From: Bacteroidota bacterium | GTDB taxonomy: Bacteria > Bacteroidota > Bacteroidia > Chitinophagales > JADJOU01 | Length of the DNA stretch: 64,000 bases | Assembly: GCA_016713645.1 (NCBI GenBank) | Contig: JADJOU010000003.1 | Coordinates: 62,001-126,000 of the forward strand | Direction of reading: 5' to 3' | In this document: positions 9,116 through 17,413 of the stretch, one piece after another | Layout of the letters: the number at the start of each line of letters is the position of its first letter | Numbering within the stretch: the stretch's first letter is position 1 | Position numbers and translations under genes: made by a program | Notes under the pieces: model-generated | Seen by the model: the letters and a program-made list of their open reading frames with translations, nothing else | Told to the model about the DNA's origin: nothing | Databases searched by the model: none

Positions 9116-9810
9116 TTAATTTAATGCTTGAATAATAGATGCAACTTTATCCATAAAAAGCTTAAATCGAGTGTTCTTGCCGATATAGGCTAAATTGGAT
9201 TCAATTGCCTCTTGTTTTATGCTGCTTTTTTGTATAGAAACAAATTCATTTTTCAAAAACAGACAAACCTCCTCATCCGCCTTTAAGATTTCTTGTTCTA
9301 CTGTTGTGTGATTGTCAATTATATAAACAATGTCCTCAAAATCATGGCTCATTCTAGGATCATTGGCTCCTCTGCTATTGTAGGCCACAAATTTTGATGC
9401 AAGAAAATACGGCAATGAAAGAATGAATATCGTTTGATTCATCACCTGCACGGATTCTCTATTTTCAAATCCTGCCGCAAACCATTTATTTGCAGGCGCC
9501 CATCCTAGTTCAATCGTATTCATCACATCTACTTTTATATCTTTATATCGAAATCGACATATTACAGAATCCTCTGAAGTTTGACTGAATCCCCTTTTAA
9601 GCAATTCTAACCTGAGATTTTCTAAATCATTCAATGTCGTAATTGAAAGACTAATATCAATATCCATGGTCGGTCGAATATCTTCTGCAGCAGGATCTGT
9701 AATATACAATCCACAACAGAACCTCCAACAAAAATAACTTGATCATTCAATGCTCCCAATGCCTTAGCTACCGACACAATTAGCGCTTCTTGAAAATTCC
9801 TTTGCTTCAC
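9116..9810 (-). CDS. AbiEii/AbiGii-like nucleotidyltransferase (toxin-type; frameshifted)
   Basis: Begins at a GTG that overlaps the stop of the upstream winged-helix gene (GTGA overlap) and reads VKQRNFQEALIVSVAKALG then IFVGGSVVD; a base is missing near 9708-9709, after which the frame continues LYITDPAAEDIRPTMDIDIS to the stop. GGS plus DID are the nucleotidyltransferase signature (G-S motif and metal-binding Asp pair), and the rest (YFLASKFVAYNSRG, DFEDIVYIID) fits the AbiEii/MNT-like family that pairs with a regulator in phage-abortive or toxin-antitoxin modules. About 231 residues after repair. Its biological target is unknown. Confidence 0.68.
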
Positions 9811-10319
9811 GACAATCTCTTTTTTATTTCATTAATTGCGATCGTTTTCTCGCGCGCTTTTCCAATGCGAAGTGCATCTATTAAAGAAAGCAATTCATAT
9901 AATTTTGTATCTCTTAAACAGGCAGCTGGTGCTCCTGGATATAATGGTTCTAGTGCTTGCCCCCTGCTCTTGCCCTCCGCAAATGGCCAAACGATGAATT
10001 CATTGCTTTCTATCTGTGCAGACAATGGTAATGCAGAATGAGCAGTTGCAACCCCTCTAACGATAGCACCGGGATATTGAGGATAGATATATTTTAATCC
10101 ATATTGCAAAAATTCCAAAAGGGCTGTTTTCATAATTCGCTTTTTATCCTCTGAGATTAATCCAGCAAAAGCAGAGCGATTTAAACTTTCACTTACTTCA
10201 CTTGCACTAATTCCCAATTCAAGCGCTAAATCCTTCATCATCCACTCTTTTTTACCCAATGCTGCCATCTTTAAAATGACCACAATATCATGTGGTCGCA
10301 TGCCTTTATGTACTTTCAT
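9807..10319 (-). CDS. Winged-helix transcriptional regulator, partner of the nucleotidyltransferase
   Basis: 170 aa. Residues 5-60 form a helix-turn-helix (IVVILKMAALG, MKDLALELGISASEVSESL, then GLISEDKKR as the wing). The C-terminal half (AIVRGVATAHSALPL, FIVWPFAEGKSRGQALEPLYPGAP) is conserved in regulators found beside nucleotidyltransferase genes but I cannot assign a ligand. The stop codon overlaps the GTG of the downstream nucleotidyltransferase by four bases, so the pair is translationally coupled as in AbiE-type systems. A palindromic, CG-rich candidate operator lies just upstream, suggesting self-repression. Frame is intact. Confidence 0.72.
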   Translation of the reverse strand: MKVHKGMRPHDIVVILKMAALGKKEWMMKDLALELGISASEVSESLNRSAFAGLISEDKKRIMKTALLEFLQYGLKYIYPQYPGAIVRGVATAHSALPLSAQIESNEFIVWPFAEGKSRGQALEPLYPGAPAACLRDTKLYELLSLIDALRIGKAREKTIAINEIKKRLS

Positions 10320-10333
10320 ATTTTGCTTTTTTG

Positions 10334-10376
10334 CAAATATAAGAATTAATTCGCAATTCGCGAATCGCGAATCGAA
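10334..10376 (-). promoter_or_regulatory. Candidate promoter and operator of the winged-helix/nucleotidyltransferase pair
   Basis: On the minus strand TATATTTG (10341-10334) matches the Bacteroidota -7 element TAnnTTTG and sits 15 bp before the ATG. Immediately upstream are overlapping CG-rich palindromic repeats, including the perfect 10-bp palindrome ATTCGCGAAT at 10356-10365 with further TTCGC/GCGAA half-sites on either side. The arrangement suits binding by the encoded regulator; this is inference. Confidence 0.45.
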
Positions 10377-10379
10377 AAT

Positions 10380-10702
10380 TATTTTGTATCATGTATAAAT
10401 TCAAGCCCAAGAAATCAAAAAAATAGAGGTCTCTAAAAACTAAATCTGGGCTGATAGGATTTTCTATTGGTAATACTGCTATTAAATGGGTCCAAGTCAA
10501 TTGTCGTATCATTGATACGACAATTTCCTGTTCTGGAAAAACATTTGCAAATGTGGGATTCAATATCAGGGGAAGCAATGTATGTTCGCGAACGAAATGC
10601 CTTATGTGCACTTACATTCCTTATGTGGTTCAAAACAAGATACAGTTGCGACCATGTCAATTGTGTACACACTGTATGCACAATTTCAATATCTGAATAC
10701 AT
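10380..10702 (-). pseudogene. Remnants of two DUF1016 (YhcG-type PDDEXK nuclease) genes
   Basis: Two short pieces carry the N-terminal signature of DUF1016 proteins. The first (10702 to about 10620) reads MYSDIEIVHTVCTQLTWSQL; the second (10527 to about 10380), in another frame, reads EIVVSMIRQLTWTHLIAVLP then DLYFFDFLGLN, which joins the N-terminal motif directly to the later DPYxFDFLGL motif and so has an internal deletion. Neither retains the nuclease domain. They look like decayed tandem copies. The palindromic look of the DNA at 10500-10524 comes from the codons of EIVVSMIRQL. Confidence 0.6.
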
Positions 10703-10708
10703 GTTAGT

Positions 10709-10912
10709 TTCGGTCGGTGGGGACACCGACCGATAAACATCGGGGAAAGGCTTTTGTGGGATCAGCCTCTCCCCAGCCCTCTCCAAAGGAGAGGGAGTTA
10801 GTTCGGTGGGATTAAGGATTCTAATATTATCTTAGTATTAATTTACGATGCAAAAAACACGCGTCAGCAATTCCCCCTTTGGGGGCTAGGGGGCTCATTC
10901 CCCCTTCGGGGG
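10709..10912. repeat. Hairpin repeat block (copy D of the composite repeat)
   Basis: Starts with the hairpin CGGTCGGTG (10711-10719) / CACCGACCG (10724-10732), followed by the CTCTCCCCAGCCCTCTCC / AAAGGAGAGGG hairpin near 10765-10797, CGGTGGGATTAAGGATTC at about 10805, ACGATGCAAAAAACACGCG at 10844 and CCCCCTTTGGGGGCTAGGGGG-type hairpins up to the cupin stop codon. No gene is supported here. Confidence 0.75.
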
Positions 10913-11278
10913 TTAGGGGGCCAACCACTCCAATTCCTCTCTCCTTAAATTACTGTCCACTTCCCCAGTATTGATGGTTGTGCTCGGCTCAAATAATAAA
11001 ATAGACACTTCCTCTTTAGCAACCGGTCGATGCTCCACACCGCGCGGCACGACAATGATTTCGCCTTCATGCACCACGACAGTTTTATCCCGAAATTCCA
11101 TCGTCAATACACCTTTCAAGACCATGAATAATTCATCTTCATGCTCATGACTATGCCAAATAAATTCACCACGAATCTTTGCCAATTTTACATGCTGCCC
11201 ATTCAATTCCGCAATGATGCGCGGATTCCAATGGTCATTGAATAGGGATAATTTTTCGTTGAGATTGATTTTGTCCAT
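10913..11278 (-). CDS. Cupin-domain protein
   Basis: 121 aa single-domain cupin. Motif 1 is complete: G37, H42, H44, E49, G56 (within FIWHSHEHEDELFMVLKG); motif 2 has G72, P78, G80 and H83 (GEIIVVPRGVEH). These His/Glu residues normally bind one metal ion. The C-terminal FEPSTTINTG is common in this small stand-alone cupin family of Bacteroidota, whose substrate is not established. The hairpin repeat block begins right at its 3' end, overlapping the last codons. Confidence 0.88.
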   Translation of the reverse strand: MDKINLNEKLSLFNDHWNPRIIAELNGQHVKLAKIRGEFIWHSHEHEDELFMVLKGVLTMEFRDKTVVVHEGEIIVVPRGVEHRPVAKEEVSILLFEPSTTINTGEVDSNLRREELEWLAP

Positions 11279-11586
11279 GTTATTAATTTGGTATTTTCAA
11301 ATATCCGTATGGACAGGTTGCTACCTATCCTGCATAACCAGGTTCAACCTGTCTAGGAGAACATTTATTGTATAAAGAATATTGAATCAGTTGAAAGCAC
11401 AACAGATTCCCCCAACACATTGTCGGGACACGGCAAATCAAGTTTGGAATGACGAACAAGGAGGACATTTGTTATCTGATAAACATTGAATCAACAATCC
11501 AAAACCACCTAATCCCACCAATCTAAATCGTACACTAACTCCACATCGTAAATCCCAGACACCAAACCCCAGACCCCAGACACCAC
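11279..11586. repeat. Intergenic stretch with several dispersed repeats
   Basis: No supported gene. Holds a GGACAGGTTGCTACCTATCC / AGGTTCAACCTGTC inverted pair near 11309-11357, the AAATCAAGTTTGGAATGACG element at 11434-11454 (reverse of the 1789 copy), and near 11530-11585 the CACCAAACCCCAGACCCCAGAC motif that recurs in opposite orientation at 17581-17920. The short minus frame running through 11438-11701 is repeat-derived. Confidence 0.65.
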
Positions 11587-12910
11587 CTACTTCGGGTTCA
11601 AATCCTCCGACATCTCCGCCTCGACTATGCGCAATTCTTCCTGATCCCTTGTTACATCCTTTCCTGCTGAAGCCCTTTTCGTGATGCGTTGAGTGAGACA
11701 CGTGTATTTCTTTTCAATATCTGTATTGCTCGTCTGCGGTACGCCCATATCCTTGAGCTCTTCAATTCTCAAAAATGCTTCAAACACTTGTTTGGCCGGA
11801 TGAATAAATACGCCTGTATCCGCTACCTGTGCAAGCGTTCGAGGTGTTATCGCCATATCGATATCAAAATGATATGCCGAGTCATTTCCCATCTGTGAGA
11901 ATGGAATGGACTTCGCCTCTTTTCTTGTATAAATCTTTATAGATACTTGCGTAGGATGGTCATTCTCAAATTTGGTCCTCGCTAAATAATAATTCCATGA
12001 ATTAGAAAATGAAGTTGGTCGATATCCCGCATTCATCAAAATCGGTTTATTCCAATCCATCGTCGGAGAAACATAAATCACCTCGCAGAATCCCAGTCCA
12101 TTTCCGCCTTCCATCAAATAGAAGATAGGCTCCTTATCATCTGCTTTTGCATAGACCATAAAGATGGCCAATGGGGCAAATCGAATCAAATTATATCGCG
12201 CAGGTGTTACTAAATCGATGCGCTCAAAAGCAGGCAATTTTTTATAGTAAGATACACCCGGACTATCCGGTCCATTCGGGTAACAGATTGAAATAATAAT
12301 TCCTCAATTGCTCATTGGAAAAAAACAGGTGATCATCGGGATGCACTTCACCTAGCGGAGTAGGGATCATTTTCTCATTGGCCTTTTCTTTGGGCAAGGT
12401 TACGCGAACAAAATTGACGACCCCAGCATGTTGAATTGGCCCCAAATTACCCGCTGCTCTTCGCTGATGAAAAGATTCACACGTATAGAATTGCCATTCC
12501 TTCCCATCTGCTCGTTTGATACTCATGCGCTCTTGCGCATCTCCAATCAATCGCCTTGTCTCAACAATATCGCCCGGTGTTCCCAAAACCATCGCAGAAT
12601 CGCGATCGATTTGATCTCTCAATTTCCAAAATGCATTTGCCCCTTCGGTTTTCAAGCCCATATATCGATCGAGGGATTTTCCATCGTCTTGCAAATAGGC
12701 GTTTATATACGTTACCGCCTCTTTAATTTTTAAATCAGAGCCAGGAAAAACTGCTTCCAATGCTTTAATTAGTTCTCGTCTATGCTTACAGCGCTCACTA
12801 GGCGTGAGGTAATTGCCCATGGTATCTGCTTGTCCAAATGCATCTACCCCTATCGCAATAGTGAGTGCCCATGTCAAACTGATTTGTAAAAATTGTTTTG
12901 AAAAATTCAT
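11587..12910 (-). CDS. Secreted protein of unknown function (frameshifted)
   Basis: Two frames, 12910-12263 and 12237-11587, join into one protein of about 441 residues when one extra base near 12282-12283 is removed: NYYFNL continues as YPNGPDSPGVSYYKKLPAFE. Residues 1-26 are a signal peptide (FLQISLTWALTIAIGVDAFGQ). I do not recognise a family. The N-terminal half is mixed helical with AVTYINAYLQDDGK and the C-terminal half is beta-rich with a helical tail (ITKRASAGKDVTRDQEELRI). Flanked by repeat-rich spacers on both sides, so probably monocistronic. Confidence 0.6.
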
Positions 12911-12927
12911 ATGGGTGATTTAATTGT

Positions 12928-13133
12928 TGTTGCGACAGATTGACATCCGTCGAATCGGATTGCCATCGATTGCGACAGATTGAAATCTGTCTCTGCTTAC
13001 AATATCAAAAATATGAATGTTTTAAATCGACATGATAAATAGTCCCACTACAATATCAAAATAGGGATATTTTCTATCTGATATACAAAATATCTGGTTT
13101 TTGTGACAGATTGCCATCTGTCGATTCCAAATA
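12928..13133. repeat. GACAGATTG-CATC-GTCG type dispersed hairpins
   Basis: Three copies of a short inverted repeat (GCGACAGATTGACATCCGTCG near 12931, GCGACAGATTGAAATCTGTC near 12970 and GTGACAGATTGCCATCTGTCG near 13101). Related copies lie near 13621-13650 and 14483-14505. All are in gene-free spacers. Confidence 0.6.
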
Positions 13134-13598
13134 TTACCATTTCCCAAACCTATTTTCCACCGCATCCGTGCGGTATTCAAAAATTTGTTTCAACTGACCC
13201 TTTATAATCAATGTATTTGCAATCGCGCCCAAAAACCCGAAAGGCGGTTGATACGTAACAATATCCGTCATCAATACACCACCCTCAATCGCCACAATTC
13301 TATGTTGGTGATGCCACATGGCATAAGGACCAATCCGCTGTTCATCTACAAAATATGCTCTATCCACAACATGGGTGATCTCCGTCATCCAGTCCATTTC
13401 TATACCCAATAGAGGACTCACCTTATACGTGATAATCATCCCCGGATACATCACCGAACTATCCTGTTTGCTCGTCACTTTAAACCCCATATGCTTTGGG
13501 GTGATTTCCTTGAGATTATTCGGATTGGAAATGAATTTCCATACCTCATCGATACTCGCTGGAACTCTTTGCTCTTGTTCTAATTGATAAAATGCCAT
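13134..13598 (-). CDS. SRPBCC (START-like) family protein
   Basis: 154 aa, a single START/Bet v1-like ligand-binding fold: LEQEQRVPASIDEVWKFISN, FKVTSKQDSSVMYPGMII, HQHRIVAIEGGVLMTDIV, PFGFLGAIANTLIIKGQL. Members of this Bacteroidota group often sit beside SDR oxidoreductases, as here (84 bp downstream of the SDR stop), and sometimes beside photolyases. A small hydrophobic ligand is likely, none is known. Cytoplasmic, no signal peptide. Confidence 0.82.
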   Translation of the reverse strand: MAFYQLEQEQRVPASIDEVWKFISNPNNLKEITPKHMGFKVTSKQDSSVMYPGMIITYKVSPLLGIEMDWMTEITHVVDRAYFVDEQRIGPYAMWHHQHRIVAIEGGVLMTDIVTYQPPFGFLGAIANTLIIKGQLKQIFEYRTDAVENRFGKW

Positions 13599-13682
13599 TT
13601 TTTTTATTTTCTAATTTTTATGGTACAGACGGATGGTAATCTGTGGCGACGGATTTAATTTTTAATTTTTAATTTTTCAATT

Positions 13683-14381
13683 TTAATTTTTAATAGATGA
13701 CATTCCGCCATCTACCCGCATAATTTGCCCCGTAATCCAAGAAGATTTTTGCGAGAGCAAAAAGATAACCATATTGGCTATATCTTCTGCGCAACCAATG
13801 CGCTTCATGGGATGTCGCAATGCATTCGCTTCGCGCTTCTGATCTGTATTCAACAAACCCGCTGCCAAAGGCGTGTCTGTAAGAGATGGTGCAATGCAAT
13901 TCACGCGAATTTTTGGCGCATACTCCGCAGCCAAAGCCCGCATCAGTCCTTCAATGGCCCCTTTCGAAGTGGAAACCTGACTGTGAAAAGGCAAACCCAT
14001 TTGCACTGCCACCGTTGAAAATAAAACAATTGAACCCTGTTCTGATTTTTTGAGTTTCGGCATAATAGCCTGAATCACCTTGATAGCGCCGACAACTTGC
14101 AATTCATAATCCTTGATAAATTCCGCTGGTTTGATTCGCTCAAAGGGCCTGAGATAGATACTGCCCGGACAATAGACCAATCCATCGACGGTATCAGGCA
14201 GAAAATCTAATGACAATTCCTCTGCCAAGACATCTATATATTGGGTCTTATACCGCTTTTGATCAAAGGGCAATTCGTGTTGAAAATAAGTAGCATAAAC
14301 TTGATGACCTTCTTCTTGCAAGAGCGCTGCTGTTTCCCTTCCAATTCCTGATGAAGCTCCGATGATGAGGTAATTGCCCAT
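13683..14381 (-). CDS. SDR-family oxidoreductase (catalytic Tyr position altered)
   Basis: 232 aa with the N-terminal NAD(P)-binding motif GASSGIG (residues 8-14) and C-terminal ITGQIMRVDGGMSS, so a classical short-chain dehydrogenase by fold. At the YxxxK site the sequence is FHSQVSTSKGAIEG: Lys is kept, but the position of the catalytic Tyr is Val. The Ser of the triad may be in LFSTVAV. It therefore may be a divergent or non-catalytic SDR, or use another residue. It is followed by the SRPBCC gene in the same direction, and preceded by a long palindrome next to its ATG. Confidence 0.85.
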   Translation of the reverse strand: MGNYLIIGASSGIGRETAALLQEEGHQVYATYFQHELPFDQKRYKTQYIDVLAEELSLDFLPDTVDGLVYCPGSIYLRPFERIKPAEFIKDYELQVVGAIKVIQAIMPKLKKSEQGSIVLFSTVAVQMGLPFHSQVSTSKGAIEGLMRALAAEYAPKIRVNCIAPSLTDTPLAAGLLNTDQKREANALRHPMKRIGCAEDIANMVIFLLSQKSSWITGQIMRVDGGMSSIKN

Positions 14382-14383
14382 AC

Positions 14384-14417
14384 TTTGTTTAATTATTGAT
14401 TTAATAAATTAAACAAA
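14384..14417 (-). promoter_or_regulatory. Palindromic operator candidate upstream of the SDR gene
   Basis: TTTGTTTAAT (14384-14393) and ATTAAACAAA (14408-14417) are perfect 10-bp inverted arms separated by 14 nt, beginning 3 bp before the SDR ATG. The placement suggests repressor binding across the start region. The regulator is not in this window. Confidence 0.45.
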
Positions 14418-14501
14418 ATGGTTTGAAAATTGGTTCATGGTGGCTTTTGTGGCGACGCGCTGCGCGCGTCGATATCAAATCCGACGGATAGCAATCCGTC
14501 G

Positions 14502-14969
14502 CTACTCGAAATGATATTTCTCAATCAACCGATGCGATGCACTCGGCTCGTAGGTATTTGTAATGGGATCGTAACTCTCTGGACAGGCCAATTCAACCTG
14601 TACATATGCTGTACCCGTTTGAACCATGCCAATCTCCTTGGCGGCAATGCGAGATAAATCGACCAATCGACCTTTTACAAAAGGACCGCGGTCAGTTACT
14701 TTTACAATGACTGTTTGATTATTATCCAAATTGGTCACCTTCAATAAAGTGCCAAATGGCAAGGTCTTATGCGCACAAGTGTATTGATAGTCCCTATATG
14801 CTGCGCCACTCGCCGTCTTTCTTCCATTGAACTTGCTGGCATAATAAGAAGCCCTTCCCTTTTGATTGTCAAAAGAAATCACCGACTCTCTTGGAATAGC
14901 CACATTGAATATGACTACAAAGAGAAATAGGCAGATAGACTTGATGAAAAAATATTGTTTTGAAAACAT
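14502..14969 (-). CDS. RlpA-family double-psi beta-barrel (septal ring lytic transglycosylase-like) protein
   Basis: 155 aa from the second Met (MFSKQYFFIKSICLF), which gives a clean signal peptide; an earlier Met at 15017 would add a hydrophilic extension. The RlpA barrel spans roughly residues 35-125: ASYYASKFNGRKTASG, THKTLPFGTLLKVTN-like AHKTLPFGTLLKVTN, and VTDRGPFVKGRLVDLS with the catalytic-type Asp. RlpA proteins act on denuded glycan strands or structural sites of peptidoglycan in the periplasm. There is no SPOR domain, unlike the E. coli protein. Confidence 0.86.
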   Translation of the reverse strand: MFSKQYFFIKSICLFLFVVIFNVAIPRESVISFDNQKGRASYYASKFNGRKTASGAAYRDYQYTCAHKTLPFGTLLKVTNLDNNQTVIVKVTDRGPFVKGRLVDLSRIAAKEIGMVQTGTAYVQVELACPESYDPITNTYEPSASHRLIEKYHFE

Positions 14970-15017
14970 CTGCGTTAGGTTTCGGCCGCAAATATAAGTA
15001 TTATTATTGAATATCAA

Positions 15018-16034
15018 TCAAATGTGTAAAACTTTCACTCCATTTCCCCCCTTAAAACTTGTTAAATAGGCTTGTATAGTCTCGCTTATCGTCTGTTCAT
15101 AGGGCCTAAACTGGAATGTGCATAATTTTTTGATCTTTGCACTCGAATAGGAATAGGTCTCGAAGGAATAATTCGCTGATTCTCTTGTTATTAATGCTTC
15201 ATGACCCGTTATTCTGCTCTTAATCCAATCAAAGACCAAATAAAAATCCAACATCCACCTTTGGGCTTTCACATAAGGTGGTTTTACCCCCAAATTCGAG
15301 GCGATATCGAAAAACAAATCCTTGAAATTCTTATTCTCACCCACCAAAACAAATTTCTCTCCCTCCTCAAACTGACTTTTCATCACCACAATCATGGCAT
15401 CTGCCACATCCCGTGCATCCACTACCCCATTTCCACCTGGCGTATAAAATTGAAACCCTTGATGCACTTGCTCAATCAAGCGGCAATTCCCCGTTTTCCA
15501 ATCACCCGATCCAAATATCATCGCTGGATTCACAATCACGGCCTTCAATCCCTCAGCAATTCCCCGCTGAATTTCCAATTCCCCGTGGTATTGAGAGATT
15601 CCATAAGAAGTGGTATGCTCAGGATCCCATTTCGTCTCCTCATCGATCAATTCCTCCTTGCGGATTTCTGGAAAACCGCCCAAAGCCGCTACTGAACTCA
15701 CATGGCATAGTTTCTTTACGCCTTTATCCATGCATACATTGACCACATTGGCAGTGCCTTCGATATTCGTTTTGTACAACATTTTGCGCTTGCGCTTATC
15801 AAAAGATACAACGGCGGCAGCGTGATAGACGTATTCCACGCCATCCATAGCCACTTCGAGTGAAGGAATATCCAATACATCCCCATAGACCAATTCTATT
15901 TGATCTAAAAAAGGCTGAAGCAATTGCAAATTAGAACTCGTCCTAACCAGACAGCGCACATGCTCTCCATTAGCCAACAATGCCTGAACCACATAAGCTC
16001 CTAAAAAACCATTTGCACCAGTGACTAAAACCAT
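15018..16034 (-). CDS. NAD-dependent epimerase/dehydratase-family protein (extended SDR)
   Basis: 338 aa with the Rossmann motif TGANGFLGAYV at residues 5-15, VYHAAAVVSF and MIFGSGDW, typical of the dihydroflavonol-4-reductase-like extended SDRs. In the active site YGISQYHGELEIQRG the Tyr is present but the usual Lys four residues on is Gln. The start codon overlaps the radA stop, so the gene is translated from the radA transcript. Substrate unknown. Confidence 0.85.
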   Translation of the reverse strand: MVLVTGANGFLGAYVVQALLANGEHVRCLVRTSSNLQLLQPFLDQIELVYGDVLDIPSLEVAMDGVEYVYHAAAVVSFDKRKRKMLYKTNIEGTANVVNVCMDKGVKKLCHVSSVAALGGFPEIRKEELIDEETKWDPEHTTSYGISQYHGELEIQRGIAEGLKAVIVNPAMIFGSGDWKTGNCRLIEQVHQGFQFYTPGGNGVVDARDVADAMIVVMKSQFEEGEKFVLVGENKNFKDLFFDIASNLGVKPPYVKAQRWMLDFYLVFDWIKSRITGHEALITRESANYSFETYSYSSAKIKKLCTFQFRPYEQTISETIQAYLTSFKGGNGVKVLHI

Positions 16035-17413
16035 TATTTGAAAATTTGTTGATGTACTTCCAAGACCTTGCTCACAGAGGCAATTTTGATTTTAAACCGC
16101 TTGAAATCTACACTCTGTTTATTGTATTTAGAGATGAATATTTTTTCAAACCCCAATTTTTCTGCTTCTGAAATGCGCTGCTCAATTCTATTCACCGCGC
16201 GTATCTCGCCACTCAAGCCCACTTCACCCGCAAAGGCAATTTTGGTATTGATGACCTCATCTTCATACGAACTCATCAATGCCGCTATCACCGCCAAATC
16301 GATGGCTGGATCCGTCACTTTGATTCCCCCTGCGATATTCAAGAATACATCTTTATTGCCCAAATTAAATCCCGCGCGCTTCTCCAATACGGCCAAGAGC
16401 ATATTCATCCTGCGCCCATCAAAACCCGTCGCACTGCGCTGCGGATTGCCATAAACCGCATTGCTCACCAAGGCTTGCGTTTCAATCATAAAAGGTCGCA
16501 TGCCCTCCATCGTCGCACCTATCGCTATTCCACTCAAAGCTTCATCGCGCTGTGTCAATAAGATCTCCGAAGGATTCGAAACAGGTCGCAACCCATTCCC
16601 CTCCATTTCATATACGCCAATCTCTGAAGTCGAACCAAAGCGATTTTTAATACACCTCAATATTCGATAGATATAATTTCGATCTCCCTCAAATTGCAAT
16701 ACCGTATCCACGATATGCTCCAACAATTTAGGACCAGCAATCTCCCCCTCTTTATTGATATGCCCCACCAACATCACAGGAATATTCGTCTCCTTGGCCA
16801 AGCGCTGAAACTGTCCAGCACATTCGCGAATCTGCGATATGCTTCCTGGCGTTGAATCAATCAATTCTGTAAATACTGTTTGTATAGAATCGATTACCAA
16901 GAGGTCTGGTTCCAAATGCTTGATCTGTTCAAATATCTTTTGTGTATTGGTCTCGGGAAATATATAACACTCCGAACTGGCATTGCTGATGCGGTCTGCG
17001 CGCATTTTTATCTGCTCCAAACTCTCTTCCCCCGTGACATATAGGATTTTAGTATGCGGCAATTTGAGCGCCACTTGCAAGAGCAAGGTAGACTTTCCAA
17101 TCCCCGGTTCGCCCCCGATTAAGGTGATAGATCCCGGAACGATACCGCCACCCAATACGCGATTGAATTCCTCGTCTGGCGTTATAATCCGAAAGGTATC
17201 CGTCTTGATGATATCCACCAATTTGACAGGCAATACCTTCTCCGTTTTATTCGATAATTTGGGGATAGCCGCTTTCCATCCACTCTCCTTTCCCGTCGCC
17301 ACCACCTCTTCTACAAAGGTATTCCACTCTTGGCATGCAGGACATCGCCCCACCCATTTCGGAGATTCACTCCCGCAGTTCTTGCAGAAAAATGCTGATT
17401 TTGTCTTCGCCAT
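16034..17413 (-). CDS. radA: DNA repair protein RadA (Sms)
   Basis: 459 aa, full length. N-terminal zinc finger C10-C13-C24-C27 (CKNCG...CPAC), Walker A GEPGIGKST at 101-109, the RadA-specific KNRFG motif near residue 255, and a C-terminal Lon-protease-like domain (GIKVTDPAIDLAVIAALMSS, FAGEVGLSGEIRAV). RadA is a hexameric helicase that aids branch migration in recombination. The downstream epimerase starts within its stop codon. Confidence 0.97.
   Translation of the reverse strand: MAKTKSAFFCKNCGSESPKWVGRCPACQEWNTFVEEVVATGKESGWKAAIPKLSNKTEKVLPVKLVDIIKTDTFRIITPDEEFNRVLGGGIVPGSITLIGGEPGIGKSTLLLQVALKLPHTKILYVTGEESLEQIKMRADRISNASSECYIFPETNTQKIFEQIKHLEPDLLVIDSIQTVFTELIDSTPGSISQIRECAGQFQRLAKETNIPVMLVGHINKEGEIAGPKLLEHIVDTVLQFEGDRNYIYRILRCIKNRFGSTSEIGVYEMEGNGLRPVSNPSEILLTQRDEALSGIAIGATMEGMRPFMIETQALVSNAVYGNPQRSATGFDGRRMNMLLAVLEKRAGFNLGNKDVFLNIAGGIKVTDPAIDLAVIAALMSSYEDEVINTKIAFAGEVGLSGEIRAVNRIEQRISEAEKLGFEKIFISKYNKQSVDFKRFKIKIASVSKVLEVHQQIFK

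Noticed and set aside
10500..10524. 25-bp near-perfect palindrome as an operator
   Set aside because: It is the codon sequence of EIVVSMIRQL in a DUF1016 remnant; the second remnant shows a similar dyad from the same motif.
11438..11701. 87-aa minus-strand ORF
   Set aside because: Runs through dispersed repeats and the 3' end of the secreted unknown in another frame; no family signature.
15201..15695. 164-aa plus-strand ORF
   Set aside because: Shadow of the epimerase gene on the opposite strand; low-complexity translation.
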